Notes under the pieces: model-generated
What the model was told of the DNA's origin: nothing
What the model saw: only the letters and a program-made list of their open reading frames with translations
Database searches by the model: none
Program-made: the position numbers and the translations under genes
Assembly (NCBI GenBank): GCA_023417065.1
Contig: JAEZGH010000075.1
Span: forward strand, 1-15,455
Reading direction: 5' to 3'
DNA: 15,455 bases
Source of the DNA: Bacteroidota bacterium
GTDB lineage: Bacteria > Bacteroidota > Bacteroidia > Cytophagales > Cyclobacteriaceae
Shown: piece by piece, positions 1 to 6,926 of the stretch
How positions within the stretch are numbered: the stretch's first letter is position 1
Layout of the letters: every line of letters starts with the position of its first letter

Positions 1-189
1 TCCGATGAAACAGATCGTATCCGAATAGCCTTCCATATAAGAATGGATGTCGCCGGAATTCCAAGCTTGCTCCTGCGCCGTCATCACCGATCGGATCGCA
101 TCCTCATCGTCCGATCGGAAACCGGGGGCATTGCAGGCGGTGATCAGCAAGATCAACGCAGGGAGGATAGCTATCCGGTAGAAGGTCAT
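1..189 (-). CDS. DUF4440/SnoaL-like lipoprotein, N-terminal part (runs off the window)
   Basis: This minus-strand reading frame starts with ATG at 189-187 and stays open for 63 codons to the window edge. The first residues form a lipoprotein signal peptide: a basic start (MTFYR), a hydrophobic stretch, and the lipobox ITAC with the lipidated Cys at residue 19. The mature part contains AWNSGDIHSYMEGY followed by FIG, the pattern of the first helix and strand of DUF4440/NTF2-like proteins, which commonly bind small ligands or act as steroid-isomerase-like folds. The protein is probably anchored in the outer or inner membrane facing the periplasm. It lies downstream, on the same strand, of the tRNA fragment and its terminator, so it belongs to the chromosomal flank and not to the island. 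The signal peptide and lipobox are seen directly; the family call is from pattern memory. Confidence 0.75.
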   Translation of the reverse strand, partial: MTFYRIAILPALILLITACNAPGFRSDDEDAIRSVMTAQEQAWNSGDIHSYMEGYSDTICFIG

Positions 190-247
190 TATCGATCGAA
201 GGTAGATCCGGCATCATGCCGATGCTCGTCGATTGCGATCACCAACC

Positions 248-269
248 AAAAAGCCCCTGTTCGGGGCTT
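248..269 (-). terminator. Rho-independent terminator of the tRNA at the insertion site
   Basis: AAGCCCC (251-257) and GGGGCTT (263-269) form a perfect 7-bp stem around a 5-base loop. Read on the minus strand the stem runs into TTTTT (252-248) and then GGTTGG. It begins 15 bases after the 3' end of the minus-strand tRNA fragment, which is the expected place for the native terminator of that tRNA. It therefore marks undisturbed chromosome on the left side of the insertion point. Confidence 0.8.
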
Positions 270-283
270 GATCGAAGAAAAAA

Positions 284-327
284 GTAGCGCGGGGGAGACT
301 TGAACTCCCGACCTCGTGATTATGAAT
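284..327 (-). pseudogene. 3' half of tRNA(CAT) (Met or Ile2): attachment-site remnant of the island
   Basis: Read on the minus strand this segment has the geometry of a tRNA 3' half: anticodon CAT (324-322) preceded by T33, two A residues, 3' anticodon strand TCACG, variable loop AGGTC, T-stem GGGAG and CTCCC around TTCAAGT, acceptor strand CCGCGCT and discriminator A (285). No CCA is encoded. The 5' half is missing: the matching anticodon strand CGTGA and acceptor strand AGCGCGG are not found at the expected places, and identity with a tRNA stops near 327. A tRNA 3' fragment directly beside a tyrosine integrase gene is the usual trace of site-specific integration. The tRNA points left, so the fragment is on the chromosome-proximal side and the complete tRNA should sit at the other end of the island. 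Confidence 0.75.
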
Positions 328-447
328 AACTTCCAAGCTTATCCCTTTGGTTATGCATTCTCTTAGACCGCCTTTGACAATCGAGCACTGTAGAGGCTTT
401 CAAAGGAAAACCGACTGACCTTTCATCTGGCTCTATTTTCCTTGTAT

Positions 448-465
448 GTTTACGCCACGTTTACG
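448..465 (+). repeat. Two direct GTTTACG repeats before the integrase start
   Basis: GTTTACG occurs at 448-454 and again at 459-465, an 11-base period that puts both copies on the same DNA face. They lie just before the ATG at 472. They could be arm-type binding sites for the integrase or excisionase, or an autoregulatory operator. With two short copies, chance is possible. Confidence 0.3.
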
Positions 466-471
466 TCATCC

Positions 472-1770
472 ATGGAGACCGAAACAATAGAACGAAAAGG
501 GATCAAGCTTAATGATCGAGCAAGGGACCACAACTTCAGAGCGTCGTTCATGCTCTTGAAGGCAAACCCTCTCATGGATGGACGCGTTCCGATCATGGTT
601 CAGTTGATCCATAATCGGAAGGTGAAGAGATACTCCACTGGAGAGAGGTGCCAACTGGGCCATTGGGATGGCAATGCAGGCCGTGTGATGTTGAAGGCGT
701 TTAATTCTGCCGGCAAACTCGTCCCTGTGAAAGGTGCGAAGGATACTAATGTGATCCTATCGGAGATAGAGAACACCGTCCGGATGCATGTCGATACGTT
801 GGTGGTCCACGGCACACTATCACTTGAAAGCTTCCACAACCTTTACCGTAGGCCCAAGGCTTCGGCGGATGTTCTTTCCTACATGGAAGAACTGGAACGA
901 AAGTTCGCCACCGACGGACGTCTCAATTATGCAATGACATTCCGCACTGCGGCAAGCGCGTTGCGCCGATCGAATATGGGAAGGGCCATTCGGTTCGCAG
1001 ATCTTACGGCAAAGAAACTGGAGGACCTCGAACGTTTTTTGAAGGGCGAGGGTTGCACACCCGGAGGCATCGGTGCCTACATGAGGACGATCCGCGTTGC
1101 CGTGAACAATGCCATCAAGGAACGATTGATGGCCCCGGACCAATATCCATTTGAGACCGAACGGCATCAAGGCTACAGCATGAAAAGGCTGAAGAGCCAG
1201 CATAATCCACGCTCCCTTTCGATGGCGGACATGGACAAGATCAAAGCCTTCCCCCTGAATGAACATCCCCACCTTGCTCAAAGCGTCCGGCTATTCCTGT
1301 TCAGCTACTTCTGCCGGGGCATGAACTTTCGGGACATGGCGCATCTGAAGCATTCACAGATCAGGCAAGGGCGGATCATTTACTTCCGAGGAAAGACCGG
1401 CGATGAATTCTCCATCCCTGTCAGTGGGCCGATCTCCAAGATCCTGGAGGCATTCTCCGGTCATGACGGCACCTACCTCCTGCCGATCCTCAGTCCGATA
1501 CATAAAACGAAAAAGCAACAATGGCACCGCATACAAAAATGTCTGAAGAAATTCAATGCGGATCTAAAGGAGGTCGCCAGGATAACGGGCATCGAGGTAC
1601 CGATCACCAGTTATGTAGCCCGGCACACTTTCGCGACAACCTGGAAAAGAAAGGGGGTGGACCTGGCGATCATATCGGAGGCGATGGGTCATGAGAACGT
1701 TAACACCACCCGCGCGTATCTCAAACGCTTCGGTTCCGATGTGCTGGATGCCAACGATGCTCTACTGTAG
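472..1770 (+). CDS. Tyrosine recombinase / site-specific integrase
   Basis: This protein cuts and rejoins DNA through a covalent 3'-phosphotyrosyl intermediate and should integrate and excise the island at the adjacent tRNA site. The frame is also open from a TTG at 442 (442 residues); ATG 472 gives 432 and is preferred because it leaves the conserved N-terminus intact. Numbering from the TTG: residues about 33-90 match the arm-type DNA-binding domain typical of Bacteroidota integrases, 140-235 the SAM-like core-binding domain, and 260-440 the catalytic domain. Catalytic residues visible are R292 (FCRGMN), K318 (RGKTGD), R394-H395 in YVARHTFAT, H417 in MGHE and the nucleophile Y426 (TRAYLKRF). 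The first His of the HxxR box is Tyr here (Y391), a substitution I regard as tolerated in this family. Length is normal and no frameshift is seen. Confidence 0.93.
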   Translation: METETIERKGIKLNDRARDHNFRASFMLLKANPLMDGRVPIMVQLIHNRKVKRYSTGERCQLGHWDGNAGRVMLKAFNSAGKLVPVKGAKDTNVILSEIENTVRMHVDTLVVHGTLSLESFHNLYRRPKASADVLSYMEELERKFATDGRLNYAMTFRTAASALRRSNMGRAIRFADLTAKKLEDLERFLKGEGCTPGGIGAYMRTIRVAVNNAIKERLMAPDQYPFETERHQGYSMKRLKSQHNPRSLSMADMDKIKAFPLNEHPHLAQSVRLFLFSYFCRGMNFRDMAHLKHSQIRQGRIIYFRGKTGDEFSIPVSGPISKILEAFSGHDGTYLLPILSPIHKTKKQQWHRIQKCLKKFNADLKEVARITGIEVPITSYVARHTFATTWKRKGVDLAIISEAMGHENVNTTRAYLKRFGSDVLDANDALL

Positions 1771-1829
1771 TTGCTCTCCAGAAGAATAGATATGGATCTC
1801 GATACACCCAAACGACATACGACAACACA

Positions 1830-1853
1830 GCCGGGTCTGGGGGCGACCCCGGC
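1830..1853 (+). repeat. GC-rich imperfect hairpin after the integrase gene
   Basis: GCCGGGTC (1830-1837) can pair with GACCCCGGC (1845-1853) around a 7-base loop, with one bulged base. It lies 60 bases after the integrase stop and 24 bases before the next start. There is no T tract, so it is not a standard terminator; it could slow transcription or protect the mRNA end. Confidence 0.3.
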
Positions 1854-1876
1854 CATGGGCGCAAGCAAGCAACACG

Positions 1877-2722
1877 ATGAAACCTGAACGGAACACTCTG
1901 GATCCAGTAGCAGGGAATGCCAGTTTTAAAGAACTGACCAGGTTGATCTCTGAAGCCTACAACGGAGAGGAAATAAGGTGGATGATCGACAAGCACTTCC
2001 GCCTGAACGAACGGAATCGAATGATCCTGCCCCATTCGAAAGAGTTGAAGGCCGAGCTTGATGAACACTTGTCTGCCTGCTCCGAAAGGATCAAGGCGGT
2101 CCTTATGGAAGAATTGCGATCCACGAACCGAAGGCTCACTGATCAGGATATCGACACTATTACCGAGTCACTCTGGGCGTTGGGGGATGATCCTAAGTTT
2201 CGGAAAGGGCAGAAATGGATCGTGGAAGATCTGCACGGTAAACATGTGGTGATCAAACTGGAAAAGCCTCTGACCTTGAAGCGGTGGAAGGTGATCAGGC
2301 CCAAGCTGATCCACCATTTAAGCCTCATCGTGTCAGATATCCATGGACCTTCAGAGGTGGATGCTGAAGCATCTCCATTTGATGAGGACGAGCCAAGTGT
2401 CCTTCTAAAGACACTTGGTTTACTCATGGCTTACAAGTATCTAGCAGGAAAGCAACCCACTGTCTTCAATCGCAACAAAGCGGACAACCTAGCTAAAGAC
2501 AAAAAATATCGATCACCTACCAGCGGGAAGCGCCTTCATGAATGGTACACAAGATTCATGGAAACGAGCATTCGCTTGAAAGGCCGCAGAACGGAAGTTG
2601 AGCGGCGATTCAAGTGGGTGATCGATGAATTGGCCGACGACAAGGATACACGAAAGCTGGTAGAGAAGGAATTGAAGGAGTATCGACGTCGGTCGCGTCG
2701 CCGAAAAAAAAGTCGTCACTAA
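1877..2722 (+). CDS. Hypothetical island protein with strongly basic C-terminus
   Basis: I do not recognise this 281-residue protein. It is hydrophilic, largely helical in appearance, and has no signal peptide or membrane segment. The first 100 residues contain charged amphipathic helices; about 108-160 includes FRKGQKWIVEDLHGK and a beta-looking stretch; an acidic segment (about 168-172) follows; residues 195-255 (PTVFNRNKADN, GKRLHEWYTRF, VERRFKWVIDEL) look like a folded helical domain. The tail from about 269 is almost entirely Arg, Lys and Ser, which suggests nucleic-acid binding. It lies between the integrase and the excisionase-like gene in the same direction. A role in excision, replication control or DNA binding is inferred from position only. 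Confidence 0.75.
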   Translation: MKPERNTLDPVAGNASFKELTRLISEAYNGEEIRWMIDKHFRLNERNRMILPHSKELKAELDEHLSACSERIKAVLMEELRSTNRRLTDQDIDTITESLWALGDDPKFRKGQKWIVEDLHGKHVVIKLEKPLTLKRWKVIRPKLIHHLSLIVSDIHGPSEVDAEASPFDEDEPSVLLKTLGLLMAYKYLAGKQPTVFNRNKADNLAKDKKYRSPTSGKRLHEWYTRFMETSIRLKGRRTEVERRFKWVIDELADDKDTRKLVEKELKEYRRRSRRRKKSRH

Positions 2723-2801
2723 CCGTCGGTAAAGTGGCGACCATCCCCTGCGCAGCGGAAAACCTTTGTGCCAGCGATGACCCAATGTCGCGCGGTGCAC
2801 G

Positions 2802-3071
2802 ATGGACAACCCTTTTGAGCGCATTGAAGAGAAGTTGAATGGGATAGCCGCTGATCTGAGGCGGCTGGTCCAACGAAAGGCCGAACCACCACCTGCCGAA
2901 GTCGGTGGGATGGATCTGGCAAGAGCCATTACAGGCTTAAGCGCGCGTACCATCTACCGGAAGACGTGTACCCGGCAGATCCCGCATAGCAAGCTCAACG
3001 GCCGGCTCTATTTCAAACGCGCCGATCTCGAGGCCTGGATCGAAGCCGGACGGCGCAACACCGGATCTTAA
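2802..3071 (+). CDS. Excisionase-like helix-turn-helix DNA-binding protein
   Basis: This 89-residue protein has a short N-terminal helix (about 4-26, ERIEEKLNGIAADLRRLVQ) that may be a coiled-coil dimerisation segment, and then a MerR/excisionase-type winged HTH at about 37-80. The diagnostic pattern is a helix, SARTIYRK, a turn, IPHSKLNGRLYFKRADLEAWI. This matches the HTH_17 type found in excisionases and small regulators beside Bacteroidota integrases. Position between the integrase and the primase fits a recombination directionality factor or a regulator of the replication genes. The Shine-Dalgarno signal is weak, as usual for Bacteroidota. A purely transcriptional role cannot be excluded. 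Confidence 0.82.
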   Translation: MDNPFERIEEKLNGIAADLRRLVQRKAEPPPAEVGGMDLARAITGLSARTIYRKTCTRQIPHSKLNGRLYFKRADLEAWIEAGRRNTGS

Positions 3072-3134
3072 GGTCGATCCCTGAAGCGTCGATCGGCGAA
3101 CACCGTCAACTCTATCACCTCTTAACTCCTAGCC

Positions 3135-5195
3135 ATGGTGGATAGCACCTCTCCAGTGGCTGAAGAAGACTTCGTCCCCGGACAAGTCACGTTCTTCAGC
3201 AGTCTCGTTCAACCCGAGATCGGAACTCCTACGCCTGTCGGAACTGCTCTCGACTCATTCCGCGACGGCAAATACAAGAGCGCCATAGAGGCGATCCGGA
3301 CAGAGAAGGACCCGGAGAAGCGAAGCAAGTTGAAGAAACAACTTTCACTGATCTGCTTTGCCGGGCTCTTTTCATATCGAAGCACGGACTGCCTCGAAGT
3401 CCCAAGCGGACTGCTGTGTCTGGACCTTGATAAGATACCCGATGATCAGTTCCCGACAGAACGATCAAGGATACAGTCGTTGCCTTACGTCTATAGCGTA
3501 TTCCGATCGCCGAGCGGGCAAGGTTTGAAGCTACTGGTGCGTGTCCCGACCGCTGATATTGCTCATGGACATATCACGGCCGCCCTTAAACAGGCGATCA
3601 ACAGTCCCTATCTGGATCAAGGTGCAATGGACATTTCGCGGGGATGCTATGTCACCTACGATCCCGAACTCTTCATCAACCCTAAGGCATCTCCATTTCA
3701 GATCACCGAGGGGAAAAAGAAAAAGGCTGCGATCAAAGCCAAACCTGTTCGATCCTCCGATCGCGGTAAGGTCGATCCTTCCCAGGCGATGGATCGCATT
3801 CTGGCGAAGATCAAGACGGTGGATTTTCGCAAGCTTGCTCGAAGTCTGGAGGTGAACCAGACCGTACCACAAAAGCGACTGGTGGTGTTGATCATCGATC
3901 AAGTGATAGAAAGGACCACAGCGGCAGGGTACGGAATGATCAGGCAAGGCGAGATCTACCTGTTCAACGGTGCCTATTGGGAACAGGTCCACAAGGAACG
4001 ACTGCTTCAATTCCTTAGCAGCGCGGCAGTGAAGATGGGGTTGAACGATAAGGACGTCAGGCATTTCGGCTTTGTGGAAGATCTGTGGCGGCAGCTGTGC
4101 TCCGAAATTTCGCCCGCACCACGACGTGATCAAGGTGATACCGTCAATATCAATCTCACAAATGGCATGCTGGAAGTTCGCTCGGACAAGTTGAAACTGC
4201 GAAACCCGAAACCGGAGGACTTCTGCAAGTACCAGTTGCCGTTCACGTATGATCCCGCTGCGACCTCGCCAATATTCCGAGCATTCCTGGATGAAGTGCT
4301 GCCCGACCCACAAAGCCAGGATATCCTCGCAGAGTACATCGGCTATCTGTTCGTACCGGTCCGGGTGTTGAAGCTTGAAAAAGTGCTGTTCCTGTACGGC
4401 AAAGGAGCGAACGGGAAGAGCGTCTTCTTCGATGTGGTGAGAGCGATGTTGGGAGAAAGCAGGAATGTCTGTTTCCACTCGCCTGCAGCATTGGCCGATC
4501 AGAATTCCTATTGTCGCGCCGATCTGCAGGGCAGGCTCCTCAACTACGCCAGCGAGATCGATGGTCGCATGGATGTTCAGTTGATGAAGCTGCTTGCCTC
4601 TGGCGAACCCATCCATGCGCGGCTCCCATACGGCCAACCATTCCTGATTGAAGAATACGCGAAGATGATGTTCAACTGCAATACACTTCCGAGGAACGTT
4701 GAGAGCACCAGCGCGTTCTACCGCAGGCTGCTGATCATACCGTTCAACGTGACCATTTCGGAGGAGCAACAAGACAAGGACCTCGCAAAGAAGATCATTG
4801 CGAAGGAACTCTCCGGGGTGTTCAATTGGGTCCTCGAAGGTCTGCAACGCATCCTGGGCCAACGCAGGTTCAGCGACAGTACGGCAGTTAACAATGCGGT
4901 GCAGGAGTATCGATCGTCGTCCGAAGTCTTGGGCGATTTCATCGCCGCCTTGGATCTGCGTCCATCCGCTTATCAAAGGATCCTACAAACGGAACTCTAC
5001 GACGCCTTTAGCCGGTACTGCATCGACAGGCAGATCGCACCGATGGGAATTCGCAGTTTAGGCACGGCGCTGAAGGACCTGGGACTGACCACGGGGAGAT
5101 CAAGCAAAGGGACCTATTTCAATTGTGAGTGGGCACGCGAGAGCCAAGATGGTGAAAAGCGGAAGGATGATTTTGAGGTGCCAAAGAGCCACTGA
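3135..5195 (+). CDS. BT4734/VirE-type primase fused to a P4-like SF3 (D5) helicase
   Basis: This 686-residue protein is the likely replication initiator of the excised element, combining primer synthesis with DNA unwinding. Residues about 40-190 are the BT4734/VirE-N-like primase part: GLLCLDLDK (92-100) supplies the metal-binding acidic pair D97 and D99, and FRSPSGQGLKLL (123-134) is the conserved nucleotide-binding loop. Residues about 240-400 resemble the D5_N region (LFNGAYWEQV, NLTNGMLE). The helicase part follows, with Walker A GKGANGKS (422-429), a Walker B-like NYASEID (470-476), sensor MMFNCNTLPR (511-520) and the probable arginine finger FYRRLL (528-533). A short winged-helix-like region closes the protein. 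The frame is intact. No phage structural or portal gene lies near, so this resembles the replication module of P4-like satellites or mobile islands. A strong inverted repeat sits 25 bases after the stop. Confidence 0.9.
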   Translation: MVDSTSPVAEEDFVPGQVTFFSSLVQPEIGTPTPVGTALDSFRDGKYKSAIEAIRTEKDPEKRSKLKKQLSLICFAGLFSYRSTDCLEVPSGLLCLDLDKIPDDQFPTERSRIQSLPYVYSVFRSPSGQGLKLLVRVPTADIAHGHITAALKQAINSPYLDQGAMDISRGCYVTYDPELFINPKASPFQITEGKKKKAAIKAKPVRSSDRGKVDPSQAMDRILAKIKTVDFRKLARSLEVNQTVPQKRLVVLIIDQVIERTTAAGYGMIRQGEIYLFNGAYWEQVHKERLLQFLSSAAVKMGLNDKDVRHFGFVEDLWRQLCSEISPAPRRDQGDTVNINLTNGMLEVRSDKLKLRNPKPEDFCKYQLPFTYDPAATSPIFRAFLDEVLPDPQSQDILAEYIGYLFVPVRVLKLEKVLFLYGKGANGKSVFFDVVRAMLGESRNVCFHSPAALADQNSYCRADLQGRLLNYASEIDGRMDVQLMKLLASGEPIHARLPYGQPFLIEEYAKMMFNCNTLPRNVESTSAFYRRLLIIPFNVTISEEQQDKDLAKKIIAKELSGVFNWVLEGLQRILGQRRFSDSTAVNNAVQEYRSSSEVLGDFIAALDLRPSAYQRILQTELYDAFSRYCIDRQIAPMGIRSLGTALKDLGLTTGRSSKGTYFNCEWARESQDGEKRKDDFEVPKSH

Positions 5196-5219
5196 CCGAG
5201 TCCTCAACAAGCATGAAGC

Positions 5220-5250
5220 TGTATCACATGTTGTGGGAACATGCGATACA
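5220..5250. repeat. Long inverted repeat after the primase-helicase gene
   Basis: The left arm TGTATCACATGTT (5220-5232) and right arm AACATGCGATACA (5238-5250) are inverted copies of 13 bases with one mismatch (A5226 against C5244), separated by GTGGG. There is no T tract, so it is not a classic terminator. A near-perfect palindrome of this length beside a P4-type primase gene suggests a replication-origin element or a protein operator; a transcript hairpin is the alternative. The repeat itself is seen directly, the role is inference. Confidence 0.6.
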
Positions 5251-5265
5251 CAAGAGGCTCACCAG

Positions 5266-5283
5266 CATGACGGACATGACGGA
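5266..5283 (+). repeat. Tandem 9-base repeat
   Basis: CATGACGGA occurs twice head to tail (5266-5274 and 5275-5283), 15 bases after the long inverted repeat. Two copies are too few to call iterons, but direct repeats near a hairpin beside a replication gene fit an origin region. Confidence 0.3.
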
Positions 5284-5368
5284 ATGAAGAGCTTCAACAA
5301 ACTTTTCTTCCTGCCTCTTGGAAGAAAGAAAACAGGTTCACTTCCAGCACAACTGCACAAACTCTACC

Positions 5369-5677
5369 ATGGAACAACAGGAAACGATCCAAGGCTTGAT
5401 CGCCTTCTGGAGCAAGTGTTCGAACTTCAGCCAGGGAAACCGTAACAGCAGCATGTACCGATTGGCAGCGCTGTTCAATGTCTTTGGTGTGCCCTTACCC
5501 GATGCGCTTGATGCCTGTGCCCAGTTCGAGGACGGTTCTTCACCAGACCCCTTTTTGCGATCGGAGATCGAACGAACGGTGCGAAGCGCCTACACCCGAA
5601 CGGAGCTTCATGGTACACGCACATGGAGATCCAGATCCACAGGAAAAGGCCGGGCGTTTCGCCGGCGATCATATTAA
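5369..5677 (+). CDS. Stand-alone primase-associated domain, possibly a truncated second primase/helicase gene
   Basis: This 102-residue frame starts at ATG 5369; the frame extends upstream to a TTG at 5318, which is less likely. Residues about 8-78 carry IAFWSKCSNFSQGNRNSSMYRLAALFNVFGVPL and then EIERTVRSAYTR. This is the small helical domain that, in my recollection, follows the BT4734-like part in larger Bacteroidota primase/VirE and DUF3987 proteins (pattern: glycine-asparagine-rich turn, La..cN.yGip, Ei..tv.sAY). Here it stands alone, ending in an Arg-rich tail (residues 84-100) with no helicase following. Either it is a small accessory subunit working with the upstream primase-helicase, or a remnant of a larger gene whose continuation at 5678-5900 has decayed. 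Conservation of the core makes me favour a real product. Confidence 0.55.
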   Translation: MEQQETIQGLIAFWSKCSNFSQGNRNSSMYRLAALFNVFGVPLPDALDACAQFEDGSSPDPFLRSEIERTVRSAYTRTELHGTRTWRSRSTGKGRAFRRRSY

Positions 5678-6191
5678 GCCAGGTCCAAAAGACACTGGAT
5701 GCCGACCTTTTGCGACTTTCACAGGGTGGATCTGTTGATGGCGCCCCTCCATCGGCTGGTGTTTCCATGTTCCGGCCGACGCGAACATCTCTCGCGCGCA
5801 CGTGCGAGGCTGTCCCATGTGGTCACCAAGTCAAGCCTTCGATCGAACATGCAGAATTTGTATGAACCCGGTATATACAGACGTATATATCGGCATCTTC
5901 AGCATATGTCAATACTTTACGGTAACAACCTTGCAGATGCCTTCGCAGAAGGAAAACACAGATCATGAGTAATCTCCAGCAAAGGATGGCTGATCACCCA
6001 TAATACCTCCATCCGGGGGTAGCTCACGTCGGACCCATCCAAGAAATACATCCGATCAGTGATCTTCTCCCAGCGGTTAAATGATGGGACCGGAAATGCT
6101 GAAGGCGTTTCGCTGAGATCGGCGTTGGCCGACTGGTAGCGATCGTACTTCCCTTTGAATGAGGATCTACGACCGCTACCATTCAACCGGG
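5678..6191. other. Stretch without a convincing gene
   Basis: No frame here has clear family features. A plus-strand frame (5623-5865, 80 codons) overlaps the previous gene and looks like random coding. A minus-strand frame (5917-6186) begins only at TTG, just after the stop of the minus gene at 6192, and reads partly like a protein (WEKITDRMYFLDGSDVSYP); it could be a small coupled gene, but I do not call it. The stretch does contain two palindromes: CGCACGTGCG (5797-5806) and the longer TATATA-containing one at 5868-5893. Loss of coding capacity here fits a junction between the replication block and the cargo. Confidence 0.5.
5868..5893. repeat. Inverted repeat with TATATA arms
   Basis: CCGGTATATA (5868-5877) and TATATATCGG (5884-5893) are inverted arms of 10 bases with one non-identical position, around the 6-base centre CAGACG. 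The AT-rich core stands out in a fairly GC-rich setting with no gene across it. It could be an operator, a recombination site or a DNA-unwinding element. Confidence 0.5.
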
Positions 6192-6926
6192 TCAGATCAT
6201 GATGCCTTCAACGAAATTCCGCCCTTTCATCATGGTCGCTGCGAACGGGCATGCGTTGCCTGTATAGCGCAGGGTGTAGGTCTGGACTGAATTCACCGAA
6301 CCAGAGACAGAGACCTCTACTCCTGGATCGAACTCCAGATCGATCCCGGCCTCAGTACCTCGTTCCAATTTGATGACCACGGATGCGGCATAGAAAAGGG
6401 CGATCGACATGTGATCATTCTTGAGCCATCGCCTGTATGCCTTGGGATACTTTTGGGCATATTCTGACATCTTCAGGCGAAGCGATACACCTGGCTCTTG
6501 GTAGTTGGTAAGCCTGGCCTTGGTTATTTCGTTCACCTCCACGCTCAACTGTTTTGCCTTGGAATACTTGCCCTTGAGCTTGATCTTGAAGAGCGCAGGA
6601 ATGTTTCCTCCGAGTTCAATGATGTCCTTCTTTGTCATTTCAAAATCCGGGACGTTGGCCTCATTCCGTGGCACCTCCTTCAGTCGCGCTTCCATTGCGG
6701 CAAGATCCTCGGGTGGATAGGTGAAGCCTATCACATTCTTGCCGGTCGTACGCCAGGTTCGGCCTCGCCATTCAAATATCTCCCCGAGCAGGGTCGATAC
6801 ATCACTATGCGGAAGAAGATCCAGGTCGTAGATCTTGAAGATCTCCTTTGCATACGGTCGCCGATTGACGATCTTGATACCCAGATCGATCTCCAGTTGA
6901 CGAACGAGTTCTGCTTGCGATGCCAT
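6192..6926 (-). CDS. Uncharacterised beta-rich protein; possible gasdermin-like fold
   Basis: This 244-residue protein is the only substantial minus-strand gene inside the island. It has no signal peptide and no hydrophobic transmembrane helix. It opens with an amphipathic helix (residues 3-15), then short strands (KIYDLDLLPHSDV, RTWRTTGKNVIGFTYPP). A strand-rich middle (109-152, FKIKLKGKYSKAKQLSVEVNE and following) leads into a helix (154-168), a strand SIALFYAASVVIKLE (174-188) and a C-terminal beta region (195-232) with VEVSVSGSVNSVQTYTLRY and CPFAATMM. This order resembles the pore-forming N-domain of gasdermins, and the length suits bacterial gasdermins. Against this: no protease gene is adjacent, and the N-terminal Cys seen in some bacterial members is absent. 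The fold is inference only; the reading frame is solid. Confidence 0.72.
   Translation of the reverse strand: MASQAELVRQLEIDLGIKIVNRRPYAKEIFKIYDLDLLPHSDVSTLLGEIFEWRGRTWRTTGKNVIGFTYPPEDLAAMEARLKEVPRNEANVPDFEMTKKDIIELGGNIPALFKIKLKGKYSKAKQLSVEVNEITKARLTNYQEPGVSLRLKMSEYAQKYPKAYRRWLKNDHMSIALFYAASVVIKLERGTEAGIDLEFDPGVEVSVSGSVNSVQTYTLRYTGNACPFAATMMKGRNFVEGIMI

Noticed and set aside
43..303. Plus-strand open frame of 86 codons at the left end
   Set aside because: It runs antisense through the lipoprotein gene, the terminator and the tRNA fragment, and its product has no protein-like pattern.
284..420. A complete tRNA gene running from the fragment into 331-420, with a D-arm-like GCGGTCTAAG stretch read on the minus strand
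   Set aside because: Neither the 5' anticodon strand CGTGA nor the acceptor strand AGCGCGG appears, so the cloverleaf cannot close.
3531..4976. Long minus-strand open frame (481 codons) opposite the primase-helicase
   Set aside because: It is antisense to a gene with clear primase and Walker motifs, and its composition is that of a shadow frame of GC-rich coding DNA.
5125..5445. Plus-strand frame overlapping the end of the primase-helicase gene
   Set aside because: It overlaps both flanking genes in another frame and crosses the long inverted repeat, with no recognisable domain.
5917..6186. Minus-strand 89-codon frame just after the minus-strand gene
   Set aside because: It can only start at TTG near its beginning and shows no family pattern. 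Parts look protein-like, so it stays possible, but support is too weak to list it as a gene.
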